From CBDBGD01 sp965205235 (GTDB lineage Bacteria; Chloroflexota; Dehalococcoidia; Lucifugimonadales; UBA1127): a DNA stretch of 64,000 bases. Below are positions 51,643-60,450 of the stretch, in pieces. A model generated the notes under the pieces. It had not been told where the DNA came from, ran no database searches, and saw only the letters and a program-made list of their open reading frames with translations. The position numbers were made by a program, and so were the translations under genes. The DNA lies in the NCBI GenBank assembly GCA_965205235.1, contig CBDBGD010000005.1, forward strand, positions 1-64,000, read 5' to 3'. The stretch's first letter is position 1; each line of letters begins with the position of its first letter.

Positions 51643-52981
51643 CCTGCCGGATGCGTCTCCTCGGTGCGACATCTGCGGCGATCTCCAGTACGTCCGGGTG
51701 GATGTGCCGGTGGGGCATCCCCGCTTTGGAGAGATGGAGCCCTGCGTGTGTTGGGAGCAGGAGGACCAGGAGCAGCGGAGGGCGCGTCTGCTCCGCTACA
51801 GCAACCTGGGTGCTCTGGCCCGCTTCACCTTTGACTCCCTGGACGAGGCGGGCCTGAGCCCGGACCCCCAGGACCGGAGGCTGTTTCGCGAGGCTGCTTC
51901 CCACGCCCACGCCTTCGCTGAAGATCCCCGCGGCTGGCTGGTCCTGGTAGGCCCCAGCGGCTGCGGGAAGACTCACCTGGCCGGAGCCATTGCGAATCAC
52001 TCCATTCAGCTTGGTCGTCCAGCCTTCTTTCAGGTGGCGCCCGACCTGCTGGACTACCTGCGCGGCATGTATGCTCCCGAGACTCTGGACGACTCCTCCT
52101 CCGACCCTCGCTTGGAGCAGGTGCAGCAGGCGCCACTGCTGGTGTTGGATAGTCTGGGCGCCCACGCATCGACGCCTTGGGCCCAGGAGAAGCTGTTCCA
52201 GGTGCTCAACTACCGGTTCAACTGGGAGCTACCTACGGTGGTGACGCTGTCCGTCCCCCTTTCCGCGGTCGACGAGCAACTAGGGACGAGGCTGACCGGC
52301 CAGCCCCTGAGCCGCGTCTGCCAGGTGGCCCGATTCGTCTCGCCCGCGGCCCGCCTCGTGGGAACGCCCCCGGCGTCCATGATGGAAGAGATGACTTTCA
52401 CACGGTTCGATGCTCGGGGCGGCTATGAGGCGACGCCAGGCCAGCAAGACACGCTGGCGGCGGCCCTCCGGGCGGCTCAGAGCTTCGCACAGGACCCGCA
52501 GGACCACTGGCTCGTGCTTTCGGGGCCTACCGGCGTGGGCAAGACCCATCTTGCCGTAGCCATTGTGAACTATCGCCGGGAGCAGGGCCAGCCCATCTTC
52601 TACGCCACAGTTCCCGACCTGTTGGACCACCTGCGGTCCGCCTACGCGCCGGAAAGCTCCGTCTCCTACGATGAGCGATTTGAGTATCTTCGCTCAGCGC
52701 CACTTCTGGTATTGGACGACCTCGGTGCGCAGAGCTCCACCCCGTGGGCAAAGGAGAAGCTCTACCAGCTCCTGGTCCACCGTCACGACGCGCGTCTGCC
52801 CACCGTCATCACCATGGACAGCGGTGTGGAGCTCCCACCGGCTCTCCTGTCCCGTCTGCGTGACCAGCGCTACGTTACGGAGATCCCAATACGGGCGCGA
52901 GACTACCGGGAATACGGACGCCTCTCCCCCTCCCCGCGTCGCCGCCCCCGACGTAGCACGGGCACCGGCCACCGCCCCTAG
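51560..52981 (+). CDS. DnaC/DnaI-type helicase loader with two tandem AAA+ modules
   Basis: This 473-residue protein has a Cys-rich N-terminal region (CDICG...CVC, Cys36/39/62/64), probably zinc binding. Two consecutive DnaC-like AAA+ modules follow. Walker A motifs are GPSGCGKT (131-138) and GPTGVGKT (322-329). Walker B motifs are LLVLDSLGA (193-201) and LLVLDDLGA (382-390), so the second acidic residue is Ser in module 1. The modules share STPWA(Q/K)EKL(F/Y)Q after Walker B, which indicates an internal duplication. GGCAAGGAAC precedes the ATG inside the dnaD-like gene. It probably loads DnaB. The C-terminus is Arg/Pro-rich. Confidence 0.88.
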   Translation: MEQIGDTLKRFQWTRSSANPEDLSSPVDLPDASPRCDICGDLQYVRVDVPVGHPRFGEMEPCVCWEQEDQEQRRARLLRYSNLGALARFTFDSLDEAGLSPDPQDRRLFREAASHAHAFAEDPRGWLVLVGPSGCGKTHLAGAIANHSIQLGRPAFFQVAPDLLDYLRGMYAPETLDDSSSDPRLEQVQQAPLLVLDSLGAHASTPWAQEKLFQVLNYRFNWELPTVVTLSVPLSAVDEQLGTRLTGQPLSRVCQVARFVSPAARLVGTPPASMMEEMTFTRFDARGGYEATPGQQDTLAAALRAAQSFAQDPQDHWLVLSGPTGVGKTHLAVAIVNYRREQGQPIFYATVPDLLDHLRSAYAPESSVSYDERFEYLRSAPLLVLDDLGAQSSTPWAKEKLYQLLVHRHDARLPTVITMDSGVELPPALLSRLRDQRYVTEIPIRARDYREYGRLSPSPRRRPRRSTGTGHRP

Positions 52982-52990
52982 CCCCTTCCG

Positions 52991-53027
52991 GCCCCCTCTC
53001 CCTCTGGGAGAGGGCTGGGGTGAGAGT
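52991..53027 (+). repeat. CCCTCTCCCTCTGGGAGAGGG repeat, copy after the loader gene
   Basis: The palindrome is followed by CTGGGGTGAGAGTC. It begins 10 bp after the loader gene's stop. A GGGCGGGATTCAAACCCGCC palindrome follows at 53064-53084, matching 11116-11136. No gene is visible between 52982 and 53340. Confidence 0.75.
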
Positions 53028-53196
53028 CCCGCGGCGAGAGAGCGGCCGTGTCCCGCGATGTAGGGGCGGGATTCAAACCCGCCCGCCAAGAGGGAACGCC
53101 CACCCCCGCACTGCCATCTCCCCCTATCCCCGCACCCCCGCCATCCCCTACCATCCCCCCATGCCCAACGACCATACGCGCCCCCTCTCATATCCA

Positions 53197-53234
53197 CCCC
53201 CTCTCCCTCTGGGAGAGGGTTGGGGTGAGGGTCT
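53197..53234 (+). repeat. CCCTCTCCCTCTGGGAGAGGG repeat, second copy in the gap
   Basis: This is the same palindrome, followed by TTGGGGTGAGGGTCTC, in the same orientation as the copy at 52991. Four family members are found in the window (41859, 43201, 52991, 53197). Confidence 0.75.
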
Positions 53235-53340
53235 CCCCCCCAGTTCTCAACACCAACCAACCTCCGAGGGCGGGCGGGTGGGCCCACCAAGCGTCGCGTC
53301 CCGCGTTCCCCAAGCCGAGGACGCAGGCCGCACCCCTACC

Positions 53341-53645
53341 TGGAGGTTGTTTCGCACCCCCTTTGCCGCGCCCCCGGTTCCCTATCTGGAGGTTGTTCCG
53401 CGGTTGTTTCACGCGGCACTCGTTTCCTATCTGCGCCGCGCGGTTCCACCCCGCCCTCGCGAAACAACCCCCAAGCTGCGACGCTCTCCCCATGCCAACA
53501 CGAAAGAACGACTCCAAGCTGGCGCCGCGCCGGCCGCGGAACAACCGAGAAACAACGTCAAAGCTGTTTCGATGCTCCGCCCCGCGACCCCAGGCACGGA
53601 GGGCCGGGAAAAAACGCGCGAAACGAAACGACTCGAATCGAACCC
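53341..53645 (+). repeat. ~300-bp dispersed repeat, copy Y
   Basis: This copy matches the minus strand of 7442-7740. Its highly conserved end, AAAAAACGCGCGAAACGAAA, stops about 30 bp from the stop codon of the thioredoxin-like lipoprotein gene, as in copy X beside the binding protein. The interior contains TGGAGGTTGTT and CGGTTGTT-like sub-repeats that copy X lacks. Confidence 0.7.
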
Positions 53646-53674
53646 TCCGCCGTGGGCGGCGGGCGCTCCGCGCC

Positions 53675-54613
53675 TCACCCTCCCCGCAGCAGCGCCTCGA
53701 CGGCCCTTTGCAGCTCCCCCTCCGTCACCGGGCCCTCGTAGCGAGCGGCGACGCGGCCGTCCTCGCCCAACAGGAAGACCCACGGCTCCGTCCGCAGCCC
53801 CCACTCTCGGAACGTCTCCGTGGGTACCAGCCTCCCCTCGCTCCGGGCCACGCCAAGGTCGAATGGCTCGATATGGATGAACGTCAGACGTTCCGCATAT
53901 CCCTGGTGGAGCGCAGCGACGACGTCCGTGACCGGGCCGCACATGCGACTGATGCAGAACATGGGCGTGCTGAACACCACCAGCGTCGGCCGTTCCTGCT
54001 CCAGGGCCTCGGCCACCGTGAGCCGGTAGAAGTCGGGCACGGGCGGATCGTGCGTCGTGATCTCCGACAGGTCGGCAACGTCGCTGGACGTGGGGTTGCG
54101 GCTGGCCGGCACGGCGCCGCCCACGCCGGGCACGGAGGATGCGCCCTGGACGGAGAAGGCGAGCGGCGGCACGCTCACGCGACCGCCGTCCGCGGCCTCG
54201 ATCGTGAACCGCGCCTCCCACACCCCCGGAGCGTCGAACTGCACCTGGTCCACCACGTAGAAGCCGGCCGTCTCGTCGTGAGGGTGAAGGGTCCCGTCCT
54301 CGTGCAGGTGCGGCGTCACGCCGTCGACCGTGTGGAAGATGGCCGTGGCCTCCGCTCGAGGCTTGGACGACTCGTCATCCAGCCTGTGAAAGGCTACCTC
54401 GACCGATGCGGCGTCCAGCGAGTCGCCGGACGCCGCAATGAGCGCGAAGGGGAACCGGTTGGGCCCGGGCGCGAACTCGGCGGCAGCGAGGAACGGGCTG
54501 TAGTGGGAGATGGATTCGGGTGGCTGGGAGGACGTGCAACCTATGGACAGGAGGGCGAGGGCGAGGAAAACAGCGGCCAGTCTCGGGAGGCCCAGCGAAC
54601 CCATGGCCGTCAT
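53675..54613 (-). CDS. Thioredoxin-like lipoprotein (CX4C)
   Basis: From the ATG at 54613 the frame gives 312 residues. A lipobox (ALLSIGC) follows a short hydrophobic signal. A beta-rich domain of ~150 residues (PHLHEDGTLHPHDETAGFYV, WEARFTIEAADGG) precedes a thioredoxin-like domain with VVFSTPMFCISRMCGPVTDV and PWVFLLGEDGRVAARYEG. The two cysteines are separated by four residues (C-ISRM-C). It is anchored outside the cell membrane and could be a redox or copper-handling protein. ATGs at 54643 and 54604 are alternative starts. Confidence 0.8.
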   Translation of the reverse strand: MTAMGSLGLPRLAAVFLALALLSIGCTSSQPPESISHYSPFLAAAEFAPGPNRFPFALIAASGDSLDAASVEVAFHRLDDESSKPRAEATAIFHTVDGVTPHLHEDGTLHPHDETAGFYVVDQVQFDAPGVWEARFTIEAADGGRVSVPPLAFSVQGASSVPGVGGAVPASRNPTSSDVADLSEITTHDPPVPDFYRLTVAEALEQERPTLVVFSTPMFCISRMCGPVTDVVAALHQGYAERLTFIHIEPFDLGVARSEGRLVPTETFREWGLRTEPWVFLLGEDGRVAARYEGPVTEGELQRAVEALLRGG

Positions 54614-54662
54614 TGCTCGGTGGCTACGTGTGGGACCGAGCATCGGGTCCCGTGCAAATTGA

Positions 54663-54687
54663 AGCGGGCGGCCATTGGCCGCCCGCT
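54663..54687 (-). terminator. Rho-independent terminator of the ABC ATPase operon
   Basis: AGCGGGCGGCC and GGCCGCCCGCT form a perfect 11-bp stem with a 3-base loop. On the minus strand it is followed by TCAATTT. It lies 23 bp after the dppF-like stop and separates that gene from the lipoprotein gene downstream. Confidence 0.75.
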
Positions 54688-54709
54688 TTGCTGTCCATGT
54701 AGAGAGGTC

Positions 54710-55762
54710 CTACACCCGGATGCAGGAGACCCAGTGATCGGGAGCAACCTCCCGCAGCTCGGGCACTCCCAGGACGTTCTGGTGCCCCTGGGCGTGCAAC
54801 TCCGCCACGGGGCGGCTGCAGTCCTCGATGGCGATGGGGCAGCGGGTGTGGAACACGCAGCCGGGGGGTGGCCGCAGAGGGCTGGGGATGTCCCCCGGCA
54901 GAATGATGCGCTCCCGTTGCGACTCGATGACCGGGTCGGGAATCGGCACCGCCGACAGCAGAGCCTTGGTGTACGGGTGCAGTGGGTTGGCGTAGAGCTC
55001 GTTTCGGTCGGCCACCTCCACGATGTGCCCCAGGTACATCACCGCCACGCGGTCGCTGATGTGCCGCACCACGGACAGGTCATGGGCGATGAACAGGTAG
55101 GTGAGGCCGAACTGCTCCTGCAGCTCCTCCAGCAGGTTGATGACCTGCGCCTGAATCGACACGTCCAGCGCCGACACGGGCTCGTCTGCGACGATGAAGT
55201 CCGGCCGCACGGCCAGGGCCCGGGCGATGCCGATGCGCTGACGCTGTCCGCCGCTGAACTCATGTGGGAACCGGTCCGCCATGTACGGGTTCAGACCGAC
55301 GACGCTCAGCAGTGCGGCCACCCGCTCCCTGCGCTCGGCCCTGCTCTTCGTCAGCCCGTGCACGATCAGCGGCTCGCCAATGATGTTGCCGGCGCTCATC
55401 CGGGGGTTCAGGGAGCTGTACGGGTCCTGGAAGATGACCTGCATCCGGCGGCGCATTGCTCGCAGCGACCCGCCCTTCAGGCCGGTGAGGTCAACGCCGT
55501 CGAAGGCGATGTTCCCCGCCGTCGGGCGGTAGAGCTGCAGGATGCAGCGCCCCACGGTGGTCTTGCCCGAGCCGCTCTCCCCCACAAGCCCCAGGGTCTC
55601 CTGCTTGCGAATGGAGAAGGTGACGTCGTCCACCGCCTTGATGTCGGCGATCTTCCTCTGGAAGACGATCCCCGACGTCACGGGGAAGTACATCTTCAGG
55701 TTCTGGACGTCGACGATGTTCTCGCCGGCCTTGGCTCCGCTCGTTGTCCCGTTGGTGGTCAT
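54710..55762 (-). CDS. Oligopeptide/dipeptide ABC transporter ATP-binding protein, DppF/OppF type
   Basis: This 350-residue ATPase has Walker A GESGSGKTTVGR, Q loop VIFQDPYSSLNPRMSAG, signature FSGGQRQRIGIARAL and Walker B FIVADEPVSALD. The C-terminal oligopeptide-specific domain carries RCPIAIEDCSRP. A GGGAGG sequence lies upstream of the chosen ATG. It follows the DppD-type gene by 11 nt. With that gene it would power a peptide-type importer whose binding protein and permeases are encoded 45 kb away in this window, or elsewhere. Confidence 0.94.
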   Translation of the reverse strand: MTTNGTTSGAKAGENIVDVQNLKMYFPVTSGIVFQRKIADIKAVDDVTFSIRKQETLGLVGESGSGKTTVGRCILQLYRPTAGNIAFDGVDLTGLKGGSLRAMRRRMQVIFQDPYSSLNPRMSAGNIIGEPLIVHGLTKSRAERRERVAALLSVVGLNPYMADRFPHEFSGGQRQRIGIARALAVRPDFIVADEPVSALDVSIQAQVINLLEELQEQFGLTYLFIAHDLSVVRHISDRVAVMYLGHIVEVADRNELYANPLHPYTKALLSAVPIPDPVIESQRERIILPGDIPSPLRPPPGCVFHTRCPIAIEDCSRPVAELHAQGHQNVLGVPELREVAPDHWVSCIRV

Positions 55763-55773
55763 CGACCGCCTCC

Positions 55774-56769
55774 CTACGCTTCGACTGCGGTTAGAGCAAC
55801 CTTGTCGGACTCCCAGCACGCTGCAAGGTGGTCTTCTCCCACGGATGCCAGGGGTGGTACCTCCTCGGCGCACCTGTCCACTGCGTACGTGCAGCGGGCT
55901 CGGAACGAGCATCCAGGCGGCAGGTCCACCAAGTCCGGCGGCATCCCTTCAATGGGGTTCAGCTTCTCTCTCCGGGGCTCGTCCAGGCGTGGAACGGACT
56001 GCAGCAGCCCCACGGTGTAGGGGTGCTTGGGGTTCTTGTAGATCTCCTCGGCGGTGCCTCGCTCGATGATCTTGCCCGCGTACATCACGTTGACCCGGTC
56101 GGCGTAGCGGGCCACCACGCCCAAGTTGTGGGTGATGACGATCAGAGAGGCGCCCACCTCTTTGGCTGCTCGCTGCATGAGCTCGAGCACCTGCGCCTGA
56201 ATCGTAACGTCCAGGGCTGTTGTGGGCTCGTCGGCGATGAGGAGCTTGGGGCTGCAGCTCAGCGCCATGGCGATCATGACCCGCTGCCGCATCCCGCCGC
56301 TGAACTGGTGGGGGTAGTCGTTGATCCGTGCGGCAGCGTCGGGAATTCCCACCAAGCCCAGAAGCTCGATGGCCCGATCCTCCGCCTGCTGCTGGGTCAT
56401 GCCCATGTGCAACTCTAGCGGCTCCGTGATCTGCCGGCCGATGGTCAGAATCGGGTTGAGGGACGTCATCGGCTCCTGGAAGACCATGCTGATCCGGTTG
56501 CCCCGGATGTGGCGCATGTCCTCCTCGCTGAGCTTCAGCAGGTCCTGACCCTCGAACATCACCTCGCCGCCGACGATACGCCCGGGCGGGTTGGGGATGA
56601 GGCGAAGCACGGAGAGAGCGCTCACGCTCTTGCCGCACCCGCTCTCGCCGACCAGGCCAAGGGTTTCACCCTCTTCCAGATCGTACTCGATTCCGTCGAC
56701 CGCTTTGACTATGCCGTCTTCGGTGAAGAACTGCGTTGCAAGGCCGCTGACCTTCATCAGAGTAGGCAC
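55774..56769 (-). CDS. Oligopeptide/dipeptide ABC transporter ATP-binding protein, DppD/OppD type
   Basis: This 331-residue ATPase has Walker A GESGCGKSVSAL, Q loop MVFQEPMTSLNPILTIG, signature FSGGMRQRVMIAMAL and Walker B LLIADEPTTALD. The C-terminal domain has the Cys-containing GCSFRARCTYAVDRC, typical of OppD/DppD. It is the first gene of the ATPase pair. Two tRNA genes lie upstream on the same strand. Confidence 0.95.
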   Translation of the reverse strand: MPTLMKVSGLATQFFTEDGIVKAVDGIEYDLEEGETLGLVGESGCGKSVSALSVLRLIPNPPGRIVGGEVMFEGQDLLKLSEEDMRHIRGNRISMVFQEPMTSLNPILTIGRQITEPLELHMGMTQQQAEDRAIELLGLVGIPDAAARINDYPHQFSGGMRQRVMIAMALSCSPKLLIADEPTTALDVTIQAQVLELMQRAAKEVGASLIVITHNLGVVARYADRVNVMYAGKIIERGTAEEIYKNPKHPYTVGLLQSVPRLDEPRREKLNPIEGMPPDLVDLPPGCSFRARCTYAVDRCAEEVPPLASVGEDHLAACWESDKVALTAVEA

Positions 56770-56836
56770 CGCTGCTCCTTTCCACCCAGGCTTTCGCTTC
56801 TGGGTGCCGTCTCCCAGGGACTCCCCCGTTGGACGG

Positions 56837-56918
56837 TGGGGATGAGGAGACTCGAACTCCTACGCCCGAAGGCACATGATCCTAAGTCATGCTCGTCTGC
56901 CTGTTCCGACACATCCCC
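56837..56918 (-). tRNA. tRNA-Leu (anticodon UAG)
   Basis: The minus strand folds as an 82-nt class II tRNA. The acceptor is GGGGATG/CATCCCC, the anticodon arm CATGA-CTTAGGA-TCATG, and the variable arm has a GCC-TTCG-GGC hairpin. The T arm is AGGAG-TTCGAGT-CTCCT. It lies 33 nt after tRNA-Lys(CUU). CCA is not encoded. Confidence 0.95.
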
Positions 56919-56951
56919 CCTGCGATAGCATCGGAGGCAGGAGCTCTGGCC

Positions 56952-57024
<73 letters not shown>

Positions 57025-57059
57025 GCGAGCCATGCACAAAGCTAGAGCCAACCCGCGGG

Positions 57060-57089
57060 AATCTAGCATGAACCAATGCGGCCTGTCAA
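57060..57089 (-). promoter_or_regulatory. Sigma70-type promoter for the tRNA-Lys/tRNA-Leu pair
   Basis: On the minus strand TTGACA (57084-57089) and TAGATT (57060-57065) are separated by 18 nt. The -10 lies 35 nt before the tRNA-Lys 5' end. The -35 is a perfect match. Confidence 0.6.
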
Positions 57090-57226
57090 GGCGTGCCTTG
57101 ATATAAGTCATCGTACTCTGCGATATGCCGCAGCCCCCCCTTGGGCCGAGCCCGTCGTGCCAACCTTGCCCGCCTCCTCGCACCGGGCTACACTGCGGTT
57201 TCAGACTCCCACCTCCTGTTACACGG

Positions 57227-58186
57227 ATGATGCCCATGGCCCGCTACGATTGGCTTCGTTCCACCGTGCTCGGCTGGTTCGACAGGTCTGCCCGGTCGAT
57301 GCCCTGGCGGGGCAGCACTGACCCCTATGCCATCCTCGTCGCGGAGTTCATGCTCCAGCAGACCCAGGTGGACCGGGTCATTCCCATCTACCTCGCCTTC
57401 CTCGCACGCTTCCCCACGCTGCAGTCCCTTGCCGCAGCGCCTCGCGCTCAGGTCATCCGAGCGTGGGCCGGACTCGGGTACAACCGTCGTGCAGTGAATC
57501 TGCAGCGCGCCGCCCAGGCGGCGGTGGAGCGGTTCGACGGGCGTCTCCCCGAAGCCCCGAAGTCGCTCCGCAGTCTACCGGGTGTTGGCGAGTACACTGC
57601 CGCTGCCGTGGCCTGCTTCGCCTACGACGCTCAGGTCCCCGTCGTCGACACCAACGTCCGGCGCGTCCTGGGACGCTTCTTCTTGGGCCAGGACTGGGTC
57701 CGGCGGAGAGAGCGCAAAATGCTGGATCTGGCGGAGGCGGTCCTGCCTGCTGGCAGGGCATGGGAGTGGAACCAGGCGCTGATGGACCTGGGAGCCGGCA
57801 TCTGCCCCTCTCGTGCCCCTCGATGCTCCGCCTGTCCGCTGGAGTCTCGATGCCGGGCCGCCCCGCACTTCAAGAGCGGTGGCGTCGCGCTGGCGGGAGG
57901 CGCGGCGCGCCCCCGACTCCGAGAGCAGCGGGCGGCGTATGCGGCGAAGGCCGAGAGCTTCCACGGCTCCCGCCGATACTTCCGGGGCAGGGCCGTCGCC
58001 TTCCTGCGAGACCTCCCGCTGGGTGCATCCGCCTCCCTATGGGATGTAGGCAGCACCCTCAGGGAAGGCTTTTCACCCGCGGACGTTCCCTGGCTCGTCG
58101 AGCTCCTCACGGGGTTGGAGAGTGACGGCTTGTGCTCGCTGGCAGGGGAGCTTCCCGACCTCATGGTGGCGCTGCCCGAGGACTAG
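57227..58186 (+). CDS. mutY: A/G-specific adenine DNA glycosylase
   Basis: This 319-residue HhH-GPD protein has the catalytic Glu40 in VAEFMLQQTQVDRV, and the helix-hairpin-helix LPGVGEYTAAAVACFAYD with the downstream PVVDTNVRRVLGRFF Asp. The 4Fe-4S ligands are CPSRAPRCSACPLESRC (C-x7-C-x2-C-x5-C as read, close to the family pattern). The normal MutY NUDIX-like C-terminal domain is absent. It is replaced by about 100 residues ending in a winged-helix-like segment (LVELLTGLESDGLCSL). It removes adenine opposite 8-oxoguanine. It is convergent with mutL. Confidence 0.9.
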   Translation: MMPMARYDWLRSTVLGWFDRSARSMPWRGSTDPYAILVAEFMLQQTQVDRVIPIYLAFLARFPTLQSLAAAPRAQVIRAWAGLGYNRRAVNLQRAAQAAVERFDGRLPEAPKSLRSLPGVGEYTAAAVACFAYDAQVPVVDTNVRRVLGRFFLGQDWVRRRERKMLDLAEAVLPAGRAWEWNQALMDLGAGICPSRAPRCSACPLESRCRAAPHFKSGGVALAGGAARPRLREQRAAYAAKAESFHGSRRYFRGRAVAFLRDLPLGASASLWDVGSTLREGFSPADVPWLVELLTGLESDGLCSLAGELPDLMVALPED

Positions 58187-58195
58187 CGGGCAGGA

Positions 58196-58228
58196 GGGCC
58201 GCGGGGAAGCGCCCTCCCCTTGCGGCCC
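58196..58228 (+). terminator. Bidirectional hairpin between mutY and mutL
   Basis: GGGCCGC-GGGG pairs with CCCC-TT-GCGGCCC, an 11-bp stem with a two-base bulge. It lies between the convergent stops of mutY and mutL. It has no T-tract. Confidence 0.4.
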
Positions 58229-58233
58229 CACTC

Positions 58234-59943
<1,710 letters not shown>

Positions 59944-59947
59944 GCCC

Positions 59948-60367
59948 TCAGCCTCCGGCGCTGGAGGGGTGTGAGTTCGAAGTTCGCTGGTGGATGGCCT
60001 CGTAGACCCGTGCCATCTCACGGTCCTCGGGGTCGTCGTTGACGTACGGCCGCACGGAGACGCCGCCCAGGGCCGACACGACCTCCGGGTAGTCGTCGAC
60101 GACGAAGTCGGGCGACGTCGGAAGCTCGCCCCGACGAAGCATTCCCGCCAGCATCCGCCGGTAGTCCTGCACCGGCTTCTCGTACACGCCCTGCACCAGC
60201 GGCAGCAGGCCCAGGTCCCGGACCTCCGCCACCCGCACGCCGATCCCCGACCAGATGTAGAGGCTGTGGCCGTCTTCCCGGAGCTGGTTGAATGTCTCTA
60301 CCACCCTGGGGCGAAGGCGCCCGGTGGCGGACAGTATTGTGTAGTCCATGTCAAAGAAGATGTTCAC
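59948..60367 (-). CDS. HAD-superfamily hydrolase-like protein
   Basis: This 139-residue protein has HAD motif I FDMDYTIL (nucleophile Asp6, acid/base Asp8), a motif II-like Ser in LYIWSGIG and an acidic motif FVVDDYPEV. No cap domain is apparent at this length. It is probably a small phosphatase or kinase-like protein. It lies between mutS and mutL, which is unusual. The substrate is unknown. Confidence 0.78.
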   Translation of the reverse strand: MNIFFDMDYTILSATGRLRPRVVETFNQLREDGHSLYIWSGIGVRVAEVRDLGLLPLVQGVYEKPVQDYRRMLAGMLRRGELPTSPDFVVDDYPEVVSALGGVSVRPYVNDDPEDREMARVYEAIHQRTSNSHPSSAGG

Positions 60368-60450
60368 GCGGCGGAACTCCTGGGGCCAGGGTCTAGGGGT
60401 CCAGAAGAGTGTAGCAGAGGAGCGTGACTAACAGAAGCGGAGAGTGGCGG

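Noticed and set aside
53048..56020. 990-codon plus-strand frame across repeats, the lipoprotein and the ATPase genes
   Set aside because: It lies opposite two real genes and runs through dispersed repeats. Its composition is that of a GC-rich shadow.
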